Shown: one piece after another, positions 1 through 9,824 of the stretch
How the letters are laid out: every line of letters starts with the position of its first letter
How positions within the stretch are numbered: the stretch's first letter is position 1
Assembly (NCBI RefSeq): GCF_001955655.1
Contig: NZ_MSPW01000001.1
Span: 620,001-684,000 of the forward strand
Source of the DNA: Viridibacillus arenosi
GTDB lineage: Bacteria > Bacillota > Bacilli > Bacillales_A > Planococcaceae
Direction of reading: 5' to 3'
Length of the DNA stretch: 64,000 nucleotides
The notes under the pieces: model-generated
What the model was told of the DNA's origin: nothing
The model's input: the letters and a program-made list of their open reading frames with translations, nothing else
Database searches by the model: none
Translations under genes and position numbers: made by a program

Positions 1-955
1 CTGCGCCACCGATAACATATACACTATATACTCTTGTTAATACTAGGACACCGATATTTTCACCGTAAGTTGTTTTCGGTGGTCCACCGATGAAAGCGCT
101 CATTAGTGTTCCTAAACCATCACCTAATAGTGAACGATGTAAACCTGGCTCTTTAATGTAGTTTCGATTCACAACTTTACCCAATACTAATTGGTGGCCA
201 ATATGTTCTGAAATTGTGACAATCACGATTGGTACCATCGCTAGAAGCAATGTGCTTGTCACCTTGAATTCATAATCTATTCCTGGTATTAAAAAGTCAG
301 GAAGTGCGAACCATTTCGCTTGTCCAATTGCAGTATAGTCAACAATACCGATTGCTGCTGAGTATATATATCCTACAACTAAACCAATTAAAATTGGCAT
401 TGTGCTAATGATATTTTTGAAGAAGATTGTACAAATAATGGCTGCAGCTAACGTAACTAGTGCTGCAGAGAAGTCTGGGAAACTATATATCTTCCCACCA
501 TTACCATCTGAAATATTCATCGCCATATCAACTGCGACTGTTGCAAGTCCAAGACCGATAACCATAATAACCGGCGCTACAACGATTGGCGGTAGTAATT
601 TCATAATCCATTTATAACCCGTTTTCCAAATGAGTAGTGAGACTAAGCCGTAAGTTAAACCGACGAACATTGATCCAATCATCGCACTTCCAACACCACC
701 CGAGTGAGAAACAAAGATAATTGGTGTGATAAAAGCGAATGAAGATCCTAAGTAAGCTGGGACTTGAAATCTTGTTACTAATAAGAATATCAGTGTTGCG
801 ATACCGCTTGTTAAAAGAGCCATCGCTGGGCTCAAGCCAGTAAGTTTAGGTACTAATATTGTTGAGCCGAACATCGCAAACATATGTTGAGCACTAAGGG
901 TAATAAGTTGGAGTGCTTTTGGTTTTTCATCTATATCTAATACTGTGTTTGCCAT
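1..955 (-). CDS. pyrP: uracil permease, 3' part outside window (partial)
   Basis: Inner-membrane uracil:proton symporter of the NCS2/nucleobase-ascorbate transporter family, feeding the pyrimidine salvage pathway. The first ~318 codons are present and the C-terminus lies beyond the window edge. The N-terminal part reads ALQLITLSAQHMFAMFGSTI, the family's QH..AMFG signature, and near the window edge GGPPKTTYGENIG, the conserved NCS2 TTYGENIG box. Several hydrophobic membrane segments lie between. The start ATG at 955 follows GTGAGGATAAAAGGAT. It sits 30 nt behind pyrR in the same direction, so it should be co-transcribed and governed by the pyrR leader attenuator. There is no room for a second attenuator between the two genes. 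Confidence 0.93.
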   Translation of the reverse strand, partial: MANTVLDIDEKPKALQLITLSAQHMFAMFGSTILVPKLTGLSPAMALLTSGIATLIFLLVTRFQVPAYLGSSFAFITPIIFVSHSGGVGSAMIGSMFVGLTYGLVSLLIWKTGYKWIMKLLPPIVVAPVIMVIGLGLATVAVDMAMNISDGNGGKIYSFPDFSAALVTLAAAIICTIFFKNIISTMPILIGLVVGYIYSAAIGIVDYTAIGQAKWFALPDFLIPGIDYEFKVTSTLLLAMVPIVIVTISEHIGHQLVLGKVVNRNYIKEPGLHRSLLGDGLGTLMSAFIGGPPKTTYGENIGVLVLTRVYSVYVIGGA

Positions 956-985
956 ATCCTTTTATCCTCACATTCTTTACCTTGC

Positions 986-1642
<657 letters not shown>

Positions 1643-1650
1643 TCACGCAT

Positions 1651-1672
1651 ACCTTCTCAGCCTCTCTGGACT
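1651..1672 (-). promoter_or_regulatory. PyrR RNA-binding loop (anti-antiterminator)
   Basis: The minus strand reads AGTCCAGAGAGGCTGAGAAGG, which fits the PyrR-binding consensus ARUCCNGNGAGGYU. The AGAGG inside it can pair with the CCTCT of the terminator arm, as expected for competing structures. PyrR with bound UMP would stabilise this hairpin and favour termination. Confidence 0.88.
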
Positions 1673-1709
1673 GTCTTTAAAGGTGAATATTTTGTTTTTC
1701 ACTACGACA

Positions 1710-1739
1710 AGTATATTACGCTAGGACTTAAAATGTCAA
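1710..1739 (-). promoter_or_regulatory. sigma-A promoter of pyrR-pyrP
   Basis: TTGACA (1734-1739) and TATACT (1710-1715) are separated by 18 bp on the minus strand, 38 bp upstream of the PyrR binding loop. The -35 box overlaps the rluD stop codon. Confidence 0.75.
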
Positions 1740-2650
1740 TAGTTACTTTTCAATTCTTTTAATAACTCTTCATAATCAGCTGGTAATGGCGCCTCAAATT
1801 CTAAATATTCACCAGTTGAAGGATGAATAAAGCCTAATACACCGGCGTGTAGAACTTGTCCACCAAAGTCGAGTGTTTTTCTCGGCCCGTATTTTGGATC
1901 ACCGGCTAATGGATAACCAATATAGTTCATATGGACACGGATTTGATGTGTACGTCCTGTTTCTAGTCTACATTGTACAAGAGTGTAATCCACTCCTAAA
2001 CGGTCGATTACAGTAAAATGCGTAATCGCATGCTTTCCATTATCAACAACACCCATTTTTTGACGATCGCGTGAATCACGACCTATCGGAGCATCAATTG
2101 TTCCTTTATCGTGCGGAATATGACCGTGAACAAGCGCCGTATAACGACGAGTTACTGTCTTATCTACAAGTTGCTGTACTAATGATTCATGTGCTTTATC
2201 ATTTTTGGCAACCATTAATAAACCAGAAGTATCTTTATCAATACGATGTACGATTCCAGGACGCGCTACACCATTAATGCCTGATAAATCTTGGCAATGA
2301 TACATTAGACCATTTACAAGAGTACCAGTTGCATGACCTGGTGCTGGGTGTACAACCATGCCTTTTGGCTTGTTAACTACAATAACGTCGCTATCTTCAT
2401 AGACGATTTCTAAATTTAAATCTTCTGCAACGATTTCAAGTGGTTCTGTTTCTGGTGGGGTTACTGAAATAACGTCCCCTTCTTTGACTTTATATTTTGT
2501 TTTAACAGGCTCATCATTTACCATAACGATTCCATCTTTTAACCAAGTTTGAATTTGAGAACGAGACCAGTCTTGTTGCATTGCTGCAAATGCTTTATCA
2601 ATACGCTCACCATTCAATTCTTGCATTACTGTATAACTTACTGCTGTCAT
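1736..2650 (-). CDS. rluD: RluA/RluD-family 23S rRNA pseudouridine synthase (YlyB)
   Basis: Isomerises uridine to pseudouridine in 23S rRNA. The 304-aa protein has an N-terminal S4 RNA-binding domain (about residues 13-75). The catalytic domain contains GIVHRIDKDTSGLLMVAKN, where the Asp after HRID/RIDKD is the nucleophile, and GRTHQIRVHMNYIGYPLAGD, the family's GRTHQIRVH motif. It overlaps lspA by 4 bp (ATGA), so the two are translationally coupled, in the same order as in B. subtilis (lspA-ylyB-pyrR). The exact target uridines cannot be read from sequence, so the rluD symbol is by family. Confidence 0.92.
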   Translation of the reverse strand: MTAVSYTVMQELNGERIDKAFAAMQQDWSRSQIQTWLKDGIVMVNDEPVKTKYKVKEGDVISVTPPETEPLEIVAEDLNLEIVYEDSDVIVVNKPKGMVVHPAPGHATGTLVNGLMYHCQDLSGINGVARPGIVHRIDKDTSGLLMVAKNDKAHESLVQQLVDKTVTRRYTALVHGHIPHDKGTIDAPIGRDSRDRQKMGVVDNGKHAITHFTVIDRLGVDYTLVQCRLETGRTHQIRVHMNYIGYPLAGDPKYGPRKTLDFGGQVLHAGVLGFIHPSTGEYLEFEAPLPADYEELLKELKSNY

Positions 2651-3126
2651 TGTTTCACCTTTTTCTGATTGAGTTTCTCTTCAAAGAGCATATAAATAAT
2701 TAACATCACAACACCAATTGTTAGCGCTGCATCTGCAATATTAAAAATCGGGAAATCATAATTAATAACTGGGATTAGTACATTTACAAAATCCACTACT
2801 TCACCGCGAAATACACGATCAATAAAATTACCAATCGCTCCACCTAATAAGAACATAAGGCTCACTTGAAATAATGGCTTTCCTTTTGCTTCTTTATGAA
2901 AATAATAAAGAATACCGATTATTACAGCTACCGTAACAATTGCAAATAACCAAAATTGTCCCTGCAACATTCCCCATGCTGCTCCGCGATTACGATGCGA
3001 AAGAAGTCCAAAATAAGGATCCCATAGCATAATACTTTCACCAAGTTGCATGTTTTTAACGATACTCCATTTTGTTAGTTGATCGATAATTACTACAAAA
3101 GCTGCTAGCCCATAATATTTATACAC
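2647..3126 (-). CDS. lspA: lipoprotein signal peptidase
   Basis: Membrane aspartic protease that removes signal peptides from prolipoproteins after diacylglyceryl transfer; it would process CtaC in this window. The 159 aa carry four membrane segments. Both catalytic aspartates sit in their family motifs, GNFIDRV (NxxDR) and FNIADAALTIG (FNxAD). The start is GTG at 3126, with CGGAGG placed 8-9 nt before it. The B. subtilis gene ylyA, normally between ileS and lspA, is absent; two terminators occupy that space. Confidence 0.95.
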   Translation of the reverse strand: MYKYYGLAAFVVIIDQLTKWSIVKNMQLGESIMLWDPYFGLLSHRNRGAAWGMLQGQFWLFAIVTVAVIIGILYYFHKEAKGKPLFQVSLMFLLGGAIGNFIDRVFRGEVVDFVNVLIPVINYDFPIFNIADAALTIGVVMLIIYMLFEEKLNQKKVKQ

Positions 3127-3159
3127 CGCAATATCCTCCGTTTACTCTATATCTTAACC

Positions 3160-3188
3160 ATTTTAACATAACAGAGCTATGAATGAAA
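3160..3188 (-). promoter_or_regulatory. candidate extended -10 promoter of lspA-rluD
   Basis: The minus strand shows TGTTAAAAT, an extended -10 box, with a weak -35 TTTCAT 17 bp upstream. It lies between two terminators and lspA, where a separate promoter is needed. Confidence 0.45.
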
Positions 3189-3220
3189 AAAACTACTCAT
3201 AAAATACTTCTTTTTGCAAC

Positions 3221-3258
3221 AAAAAAGCCCCTTTCTATGAATAATCGTTGAAAAAGGC
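3221..3258 (-). terminator. second terminator after ileS
   Basis: On the minus strand GCCTTTTTC pairs with GAAAGGGGC (two G-U pairs), followed by TTTTTT. It lies 66 nt beyond the main ileS terminator and shields the lspA promoter from readthrough. Confidence 0.6.
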
Positions 3259-3323
3259 AGTCTCTTAAACAAAAATATATTTTTATATTGTTTCTGATAT
3301 CTTTGAATGTACATTTTTCATAT

Positions 3324-3364
3324 AAAAATGAGCAGTCCGATTAGTTATCGACTGCTCATTTTTT
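3324..3364 (-). terminator. ileS terminator
   Basis: A perfect 14-bp inverted repeat (AAAAATGAGCAGTC with its complement) flanks a 12-nt loop and gives a U-tract in either direction. It begins 3 nt after the ileS stop codon. Confidence 0.85.
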
Positions 3365-3367
3365 CAA

Positions 3368-6136
3368 TTATGCTTCAGGATAGTATTTTTCTACAACATC
3401 CGCACAGTGTGCACATAATGTTGGGTGTGATTCACTTTGACCAACTGTTTCAGAAATTGACCAGCAACGTTCACATTTTTCACCTGTAGCTTTTTCTACA
3501 AGAACAGCTACGTTATCTACTACTACTGCTTCTGCCGGAGCTTGTGTAGTTTCGCCGCCTACCACGAATTCTGAAACGATATTCAATTGAGCAAAATTAA
3601 TATCTTGATCTGCAAGTAAAGATGTAGTTGCTTCATCTGCAAAGACTGTCACTTTTGCTTCTAATGATTTACCGATTATTTTCGCGTTACGCGCTTCTTC
3701 TAAAGCTTTTAAAATTGCATTACGAACAGTGATGATTTGAGCCCATTTCGTGCGTAATGCTTCAAAATCTTCTTGTTCAACAGCTTCTGGCATATCAGTT
3801 AATTGAACGCTTACTGCCTCTGTGTTATCTAAATACGACCACATTTCATCTGTTGTATGTGGAATGATTGGAGTTAATAATTTTAATAATGCTTGTAATG
3901 TATCATACATAACCGATTGCATTGCACGACGGTCTGCATTATCTTGACCTTCGATATACACAACGTCTTTTGCAATATCTAAGTAGAATGAGCTTAACTC
4001 AGTTGCTACGAAGTTGTTGATTGTGTGATATACGCTTGCAAATTCATAGTTATCATAATGTGTGCGTACCGCTTTAATCACATCTTGTAATTTCATGTAC
4101 ATATAGCGATCCACTTCACGAAGATCTGCATATGCTACGCGATCTGTTTTAGGATTGAAGTCGCTCACATTACCATGTAGGAAACGAAGCGTATTACGGA
4201 TTTTACGGTAGACTTCAGAAACTTGCTTCATGATGTCCATCGAAATACGAACGTCAGCTGTGTAGTCTACTGATGCTACCCATAAACGTAGAATATCGCC
4301 ACCATATTGGTTCATTACTTTGATAGGAGCGATAATATTCCCAATAGATTTACTCATTTTGCGCCCTTCGCCATCTAATACGAAACCGTGAGAAAGTAAA
4401 CCTTTATACGGCGCATGCCCATGTATAGCAACACTTGTAATAAGTGAAGAGTTGAACCATCCACGGTATTGGTCAGAGCCTTCTAAATAAAGATCTGCAG
4501 GGTAGCGTAATTCTGGGCGTTCATCTAATACACCTTGGTGTGTAGAACCTGAGTCAAACCAAACATCCATAATGTCGGTTTCTTTAGTAAATTCGCCATT
4601 TGGACTACCTGGATGAGTGAAGCCTGCTGGTAATAAATCTTTTGCTTCACGTTCGAACCAAATGTTTGAACCGTGTTCTTTAAATAGATTTGCAACGTGT
4701 TCGATTGTTTCTTCAGTAATGATTGGTTCATCATTCTCAGCATAAAACACTGGAATTGGAACACCCCAAGCACGTTGACGAGAAATACACCAGTCCCCGC
4801 GATCACGAATCATATTGAATAGACGTGTTTCACCCCAAGAAGGTGTAAAGTTTGTATCACGAATTGCTTGTAACAATTCTGGACGGAATGCTTCAATTGA
4901 AGCAAACCACTGTGCAGTTGCACGATAAATAACTGGTTTTTTGGTACGCCAGTCATGTGGATATGAGTGTGAGAAGAATGAAAGCTTTAGTAACGCTCCT
5001 TTTTCTTCTAATGCTTTTGTAATTTCTTTATTGGCATCATTATAGAACAATCCTTCAAAACCAGGAGCCTCTTCAGTTAATACACCACGGTTATTAACTG
5101 GGCTTAAAATACCGATATCGTATTTTTTACCGATGTTAAAGTCGTCTTCACCATGTCCAGGGGCTGTATGAACGCAACCAGTACCTGCGTCAAGTGTAAC
5201 GTGGTCACCACACATAATCAATGCATCACGGCCATATAAAGGATGAGCTGCTACAACGTATTCTAAATCTTGTCCAGCAATTTCACGATCAATTTCGTAG
5301 TTTTCCCATTCTAAAGTTTCTGCTACTTTTTCAAGTAAACCTTTAGCTATGATAAATTTCTTATCAGCCACTTTTACTACCGCATATGTGAATTCTGGAT
5401 TCACGGAAATACCTAAGTTAGCAGGAATTGTCCATGGCGTTGTTGTCCAGATGATAAAGTTTTCATCAGTATTAACTACACCTTTACCGTCTTTTACAGC
5501 AAATGCAACATAGATAGATGGTGATTTGATATCTTGGTATTCAATTTCTGCTTCAGCTAATGCTGATTCACTTGATGGAGACCAGTAAACTGGTTTTAAA
5601 CCTTTATAGATATAACCTTTTTTAGCCATTTCACCAAAGACTTTAATTTGACGCGCTTCGAATTTAGGTTGTAATGTGATATATGGATTATCCCAGTCAC
5701 CACGAACACCGATACGTTTAAATTGAGTTCGTTGACGATCAACTTGCTCGTAAGCATACTCTTCACAAAGTTTACGGAATTCCGCAGTAGTCATTTCTTT
5801 GCGTTTTACACCTTTGTTAGTTAGTGCTTGCTCGATTGGTAGACCATGCGTATCCCAACCTGGTACATAAGGAACGAAGTAACCAGTCATTGAACGGTGA
5901 CGATTAACCATATCTTTTAATACTTTGTTTAATGCATGTCCCATATGAAGATCGCCATTTGCGTATGGAGGGCCATCATGTAAGATGAATGCTGGGCGAT
6001 CTTTTGTACGCTCTAACACCAACGCGTTGATGTCCATTTCTTCCCATTTTTCTTGAATTTTCGGTTCATTAGCCGGTAAATTTCCACGCATCGGGAAATC
6101 TGTTTTCGGCATTAATAACGTATCTTTGTATTCCAT
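3368..6136 (-). CDS. ileS: isoleucyl-tRNA synthetase
   Basis: Class I synthetase charging tRNA-Ile, with an editing domain against valine. The 922 aa match the bacterial length. [15 protein letters not shown] holds the HIGH-type motif near residue 60, [10 protein letters not shown] is the KMSKS loop near residue 600, and the C-terminus has the zinc-binding pairs CERCW and CAHC. The start ATG at 6136 has GAGGAGG upstream. Transcription starts about 280 nt upstream at a strong promoter and runs through a T-box leader, so expression should respond to uncharged tRNA-Ile. It follows divIVA in the same direction, as in B. subtilis. Confidence 0.97.
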   Translation of the reverse strand: MEYKDTLLMPKTDFPMRGNLPANEPKIQEKWEEMDINALVLERTKDRPAFILHDGPPYANGDLHMGHALNKVLKDMVNRHRSMTGYFVPYVPGWDTHGLPIEQALTNKGVKRKEMTTAEFRKLCEEYAYEQVDRQRTQFKRIGVRGDWDNPYITLQPKFEARQIKVFGEMAKKGYIYKGLKPVYWSPSSESALAEAEIEYQDIKSPSIYVAFAVKDGKGVVNTDENFIIWTTTPWTIPANLGISVNPEFTYAVVKVADKKFIIAKGLLEKVAETLEWENYEIDREIAGQDLEYVVAAHPLYGRDALIMCGDHVTLDAGTGCVHTAPGHGEDDFNIGKKYDIGILSPVNNRGVLTEEAPGFEGLFYNDANKEITKALEEKGALLKLSFFSHSYPHDWRTKKPVIYRATAQWFASIEAFRPELLQAIRDTNFTPSWGETRLFNMIRDRGDWCISRQRAWGVPIPVFYAENDEPIITEETIEHVANLFKEHGSNIWFEREAKDLLPAGFTHPGSPNGEFTKETDIMDVWFDSGSTHQGVLDERPELRYPADLYLEGSDQYRGWFNSSLITSVAIHGHAPYKGLLSHGFVLDGEGRKMSKSIGNIIAPIKVMNQYGGDILRLWVASVDYTADVRISMDIMKQVSEVYRKIRNTLRFLHGNVSDFNPKTDRVAYADLREVDRYMYMKLQDVIKAVRTHYDNYEFASVYHTINNFVATELSSFYLDIAKDVVYIEGQDNADRRAMQSVMYDTLQALLKLLTPIIPHTTDEMWSYLDNTEAVSVQLTDMPEAVEQEDFEALRTKWAQIITVRNAILKALEEARNAKIIGKSLEAKVTVFADEATTSLLADQDINFAQLNIVSEFVVGGETTQAPAEAVVVDNVAVLVEKATGEKCERCWSISETVGQSESHPTLCAHCADVVEKYYPEA

Positions 6137-6159
6137 ATAAAATCCTCCTCTTTTTTAAG

Positions 6160-6418
6160 CAAATAAAAAACTCCCCATCCCAAAAAAGGGACGAGGAGGA
6201 ATTATCTCGCGGTACCACCCTAATTGCGTATAATAATTTAATACGCCTCTTAGACACCTTAACGTGGTGTGAGCCGAGATTACTTACTGTTTTTGTTCAG
6301 TAATCTAGTTCCAGAGTGATTTTCTTCCTTGAATGTATAGTCTGAGCTTACACCGTCCTCAGATCGCTTTTACATCACTCAAAAAATACTGTCTCCATCA
6401 TAACTTTTTCTTTGATAT
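6160..6418 (-). promoter_or_regulatory. T-box riboswitch leader of ileS
   Basis: The minus strand carries AGGGTGGTACCGCG at 6208-6221, the invariant T-box antiterminator sequence that binds the CCA end of uncharged tRNA. A terminator that it can compete with follows directly. The ~260-nt leader length and the downstream ileS gene fit a T-box. A long-range pair GAGTGAT / ATCACTC may form the base of stem I. I could not place the Ile specifier codon with certainty. Confidence 0.93.
6165..6198 (-). terminator. T-box regulated terminator of ileS
   Basis: The 11-bp stem CTCCTCGTCCC / GGGATGGGGAG closes on a T6 loop and is followed by TTTTTTATTT on the minus strand. It lies just after the T-box sequence and 30 nt before ileS. 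Confidence 0.88.
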
Positions 6419-6424
6419 GTTGAC

Positions 6425-6453
6425 ATTATAGAAAACAGAAAGCATTCAGTCAA
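6425..6453 (-). promoter_or_regulatory. sigma-A promoter of the ileS T-box leader
   Basis: TTGACT (6448-6453) and TATAAT (6425-6430) with 17-bp spacing on the minus strand, directly upstream of the leader and just before the 3' end of divIVA. Confidence 0.82.
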
Positions 6454-6460
6454 GTATCGT

Positions 6461-6970
6461 TTACTCTACAGGTGTATCTAAGCGCTCTAATTCTGTTGAA
6501 TCAATTTCATACTCCAATAAATGATCCCAATCATCGGATTCAATCAAATCTAATTGGGCTTCAACAATCATTTTGAAGCGATTACGGAATACTTTAGATT
6601 GTTTTTTCAACTCTTCAATTTCTAGTGCAATACGACGTGCTTTTGATAGAGCTTCGTTAACAATACGATCAGCATTCTTCTCAGCTTCTTTAACGATCAA
6701 TTTTGCTTCTTTAGTAGAATTACGTCGCACTTCTTCAGCAGCTTCTTGTGCAATGACAATTGATTTTTGAAGTGTTGATTCAATTGAATTATAGTGACCA
6801 ATTTGCTCATTCGAAGTTAGTAATTTGCTTTCTAGCTCTTTTTTCTCTTTTAAAACAACTTCATAGTCTTTTATGATTTGCATTAAAAACTCATTGACTT
6901 CATCTTCATTGTAACCTCTGAAACCACGAGTAAACTCTTTATTATGTATATCAACAGGCGATAACGGCAT
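6461..6970 (-). CDS. divIVA: septum-site / cell-pole protein DivIVA
   Basis: Curvature-sensing coiled-coil protein that marks septa and poles and recruits MinJ/MinD-type and sporulation factors. The N-terminus (MPLSPVDIHNKEFTRGFRGY) carries the lipid-binding domain with Phe17 and Arg18 in the positions known for membrane insertion in B. subtilis DivIVA. Residues ~30-130 form a long Glu/Lys/Ala-rich coiled coil. The length, 169 aa, is typical. It lies between ileS and ylmH, as in other Bacilli. The 98-bp upstream gap has a TATAAT box (minus strand, near 7002) without a clear -35. Confidence 0.95.
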   Translation of the reverse strand: MPLSPVDIHNKEFTRGFRGYNEDEVNEFLMQIIKDYEVVLKEKKELESKLLTSNEQIGHYNSIESTLQKSIVIAQEAAEEVRRNSTKEAKLIVKEAEKNADRIVNEALSKARRIALEIEELKKQSKVFRNRFKMIVEAQLDLIESDDWDHLLEYEIDSTELERLDTPVE

Positions 6971-7068
6971 TTTCTACACTCTCCCTTATAGCATAATATA
7001 TATTGTAAACTATTATACAGGTCATTAATGGTAAGTACATCGAAAAAACAACAAATTTAATGAAATTG

Positions 7069-7857
7069 TTATGTTTTTCTTTCCATACGACCTATATTAA
7101 TGCGAATTTTATCTTTTTTTGTTCTTCCTTCAATAGCTCTTATCATAAATCTCCCGAAACCTCGAATCGATAGTAAATCGAGTTCATGCAACTCAAAAGA
7201 AATATTTTCACGGATAGTAAAGTTAACCTTCACTTTTCCACTATTAATAAGTGCTGCTGATTTCTGACGAGATATATTAAATACAGAAGCGATAACTGTA
7301 TCTAAACGCATCGAACTTACTGTCATCATTTCATCCGTCCAAACTTCTTCATTTGATAGTAACATTTCAGTTGAATTTAGCTCTTCTACATATACTTTTA
7401 CCTTACCAATTGAAGTGAGATTAGCTCGGACATAATCTTCTATTTCTGAAGCAATAGCGAATTGGGCTGTAGAGTTGTCTAATCTTATATCCCCAAATTT
7501 CTCTCTTCCTAAACCAAGTGATAGTAACGCCCCTAAAACATCTGGATGCTCAAGCTGAACAAACTTAGTAGGATAGCGCAGATGGAATACCGTGATTTGA
7601 TAATCCTCTTCTACTGGTACAAAATAGGACGGGTATATAAGAATCCTTCTGCGCTCAGCTTCATCAAATGCACCAAAATTCGCCATTTCAATATCGCCTT
7701 GATGTCCAATAATTGACTGTGCTATAAAACGTTGACGCGGATCTAGAAAGTCCGTTAACTTTGGCGCATATCGATTTTCTACTTCCATACGCCAGCCACT
7801 AACTTGATCAATAAATTCACGCTCTTCTGGTCGGAAATGCTGAAATATCTCTTCCAT
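7069..7857 (-). CDS. ylmH: S4-domain RNA-binding protein YlmH
   Basis: Member of the YlmH family, which has been linked to ribosome-associated quality control in Bacilli. The first two thirds form a YlmH-specific domain. The C-terminal S4 domain starts near residue 180, with SRQKSAALINSGKVKVN, a canonical S4 RNA-binding helix-loop. The 262 aa are the usual length. The ATG at 7857 follows AAAGGAGGGG. A terminator separates it from ylmG upstream, so it probably also has its own transcription start. Confidence 0.9.
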   Translation of the reverse strand: MEEIFQHFRPEEREFIDQVSGWRMEVENRYAPKLTDFLDPRQRFIAQSIIGHQGDIEMANFGAFDEAERRRILIYPSYFVPVEEDYQITVFHLRYPTKFVQLEHPDVLGALLSLGLGREKFGDIRLDNSTAQFAIASEIEDYVRANLTSIGKVKVYVEELNSTEMLLSNEEVWTDEMMTVSSMRLDTVIASVFNISRQKSAALINSGKVKVNFTIRENISFELHELDLLSIRGFGRFMIRAIEGRTKKDKIRINIGRMERKT

Positions 7858-7877
7858 AATACCCCTCCTTTCTTAAT

Positions 7878-7905
7878 AAAAAAACCCCACATTCATATTG
7901 TGGGG
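7878..7905 (-). terminator. terminator between ylmG and ylmH
   Basis: CCCCACA / TGTGGGG stem with a 7-nt loop followed by TTTTTTT on the minus strand. Placed 21 nt after the ylmG stop, it should cut the ylm transcript before ylmH. Confidence 0.8.
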
Positions 7906-7926
7906 AAGAGTGACATTGACTAAAAA

Positions 7927-8193
7927 CTAGAGTAAAAATCCATTAAACAAACTTATTACTCCTTGATTTGCCAAATTCAATACAAATAACGCGACGATTG
8001 GCGAAATATCAATCATACCTAGCGGTGGAATAAAACGTCTAAATAACTCTAAATACGGCTCGCAAATTTTACCTAAAATTTGTCCGAATTTAGACTCATA
8101 AGCTGCTGGAACCCACGACATCAAAATATAAATGATAAGCGCAATTGAATAATAGAAAATTAATTTTGAAATTATACTACCTACTATAAACAT
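7927..8193 (-). CDS. ylmG: YggT-family membrane protein YlmG
   Basis: Small integral membrane protein of the YggT/Ycf19 family (88 aa, two membrane segments at about residues 5-27 and 65-85). Its molecular role is unclear; it is a constant member of the sepF neighbourhood. The segment CEPYLELFRRFIPPLG is the family core. ATG at 8193 with TGAGGAG upstream. It lies 24 nt after sepF in the same transcript. Confidence 0.9.
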   Translation of the reverse strand: MFIVGSIISKLIFYYSIALIIYILMSWVPAAYESKFGQILGKICEPYLELFRRFIPPLGMIDISPIVALFVLNLANQGVISLFNGFLL

Positions 8194-8217
8194 AAATTAT
8201 TAAACTCCTCAGTTTGA

Positions 8218-8733
8218 TCAGTCTTCATAATAATATTCAGAAATATTACCGTCAACTTCTACATTATCTGGTGTGCATAAAAATATGTCCGTACCAATAC
8301 GTTTTATATCTCCACCCAGTGCACATATTGTACCACTTAAGAAGTCAATAATACGAATACCTTGCTCTTTATCTATACGCTGTAGATTTACAACGACTGC
8401 ACGCTTGCTTTTTAGATGTTCAGCAATATCTTGAGCTTCTGCATAGACACGAGGTTCCGCTAAGACAACCTTAGAAGATTTTTGTGTAATACTTACTAGA
8501 TTAGGTGTATTTGTATGTTCAGTTGCCACACTCCGTCGCTCCTTGTTGCTTACTTTTTTAACTGCAGGTTGACTTACTGCAGCTTGATGAACTGGTTGTG
8601 ACATGACTCTTTGTTGGCGTTGCTCTTGCTGTTGATGTTGCTGTTGTGGTTGCGATTGCTGTGATTGCTCATAATAGTCTTCATCATCTTCTTCTAGTAA
8701 AAAAAAGTTCTTAATTTTATCCTTCATGCTCAT
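8218..8733 (-). CDS. sepF: cell division protein SepF
   Basis: Membrane-associated ring-forming protein that binds the FtsZ tail and helps form a smooth septum. The N-terminus [20 protein letters not shown] is the amphipathic membrane-targeting helix plus an acidic stretch. The conserved SepF core runs from ~residue 80 to 171 and includes [20 protein letters not shown] and [12 protein letters not shown]. Between them (residues ~22-50) is an unusually Gln/His-rich linker. The start overlaps the ylmE stop (TAATG), so translation is coupled. Confidence 0.95.
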   Translation of the reverse strand: MSMKDKIKNFFLLEEDDEDYYEQSQQSQPQQQHQQQEQRQQRVMSQPVHQAAVSQPAVKKVSNKERRSVATEHTNTPNLVSITQKSSKVVLAEPRVYAEAQDIAEHLKSKRAVVVNLQRIDKEQGIRIIDFLSGTICALGGDIKRIGTDIFLCTPDNVEVDGNISEYYYED

Positions 8734-9422
8734 TAAGAATCCCTTCTTTCGTTGCCAACTAGAGCCGTACCAATTCGAACATACGTTGCACCCTCTTCGA
8801 CAGCGATTTCATAGTCATTTGACATTCCCATCGATAAATCGTGACATGGTGCATGAGCATATCCGTTATTTTCGACTTCCAATTGTAGTTTTTTGAGATT
8901 TTTAAAAATGTTGCGAACTACTTCTAAATCTTCTGTATTTGGGGCCATTGTCATTAAACCCACTACGCGTATACGAGAATATTGCGATAGTTGCTCTATA
9001 AACGGTATGACTTCTTCTGGTTGCAGACCATGCTTTGATTCTTCACCTGAAACATTTACTTGTACAAAACAATTAACAATACGTGTTGCTCGTTTTTCAA
9101 TTTCGTCTGCTAAACTAATACGATCTAAAGAATGTAGATAATCAATTTTATCGATGACTTGTTTAACTTTACGAGTTTGCATCGAGCCGATATAATGCCA
9201 TACAGCACCCTCGGTAATTGTTTCTCTTTTTTCTAACAAGCCTTCTGGACGATTTTCGCCTAATTGATTTAATCCTGCATCAAGCGCTTCAATAGCTCGT
9301 TCAGTAGACACTTGCTTTGTAACTGCGATTATTGATACATCTGCTACTTGTCTATCTACCCTGTTTGCTGCTTTTTTAATCTTTAGCTGAATTTCTTCTA
9401 AGTTATTTATAATAAACGTCAT
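8733..9422 (-). CDS. ylmE: pyridoxal phosphate homeostasis protein YlmE (YggS family)
   Basis: PLP-binding protein of the YggS/PROSC family that buffers free PLP and affects amino-acid homeostasis. It has the alanine-racemase N-terminal TIM-barrel fold (229 aa). Lys36 in IIAVTK is the Schiff-base lysine, and [21 protein letters not shown] and GLMTMAP are family motifs. It is cotranscribed with sepF. The gene ylmD, which separates ylmC and ylmE in B. subtilis, is missing here. Confidence 0.93.
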   Translation of the reverse strand: MTFIINNLEEIQLKIKKAANRVDRQVADVSIIAVTKQVSTERAIEALDAGLNQLGENRPEGLLEKRETITEGAVWHYIGSMQTRKVKQVIDKIDYLHSLDRISLADEIEKRATRIVNCFVQVNVSGEESKHGLQPEEVIPFIEQLSQYSRIRVVGLMTMAPNTEDLEVVRNIFKNLKKLQLEVENNGYAHAPCHDLSMGMSNDYEIAVEEGATYVRIGTALVGNERRDS

Positions 9423-9505
9423 TTTATTCCCATCTTTTCAAAGATACTTGTTAACTTATTGTACCAAGCCACGGATTAATTATCAATGAATTGTCATACA
9501 TTTCA

Positions 9506-9739
9506 CTATCGTGCTTTCACTAATATGACATCCTTCCCAACTACTAGAATATCTTCTATACGAATTTTCATTGTATCATTATCACTTTGTGAAAATTGAA
9601 AGAATCTTTTTGGTTCAGATACAACAAATGCTTCAATCAAGCCCGTTTCCTCCGACAAAACTGCATCTAGGACAAACCCTAAAAATCGGCCATTACCAGC
9701 TTCAATAATTTCTTTTCTTTGGATATCAGAAAATCTCAT
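9506..9739 (-). CDS. ylmC: YlmC/YmxH-family PRC-barrel sporulation protein
   Basis: Single PRC-barrel protein of 77 aa, in the YlmC/YmxH family found in spore formers and often co-regulated with sporulation genes. The barrel is visible as RFSDIQRKEIIEAGNGRFLG, then the VLDAVLSEETG turn and the IRIEDILVVGKDVILVK C-terminal strand pair. The biochemical role is unknown. ATG at 9739 with TAGGAGGGATG upstream. It is separated from sigG by a terminator. Confidence 0.85.
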   Translation of the reverse strand: MRFSDIQRKEIIEAGNGRFLGFVLDAVLSEETGLIEAFVVSEPKRFFQFSQSDNDTMKIRIEDILVVGKDVILVKAR

Positions 9740-9777
9740 CTACATCCCTCCTAACTCAGTCTATGAAGGGAAATAGC

Positions 9778-9810
9778 AAAAAACGCATCAACTTTTAGAG
9801 TTTGATACGT
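9778..9810 (-). terminator. sigG terminator
   Basis: ACGTATCAA pairs with TTGATGCGT (one G-U) around a 10-nt loop, followed by a six-T run on the minus strand, 15 nt after the sigG stop. Confidence 0.75.
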
Positions 9811-9824
9811 CTTTGCCATAGTTA

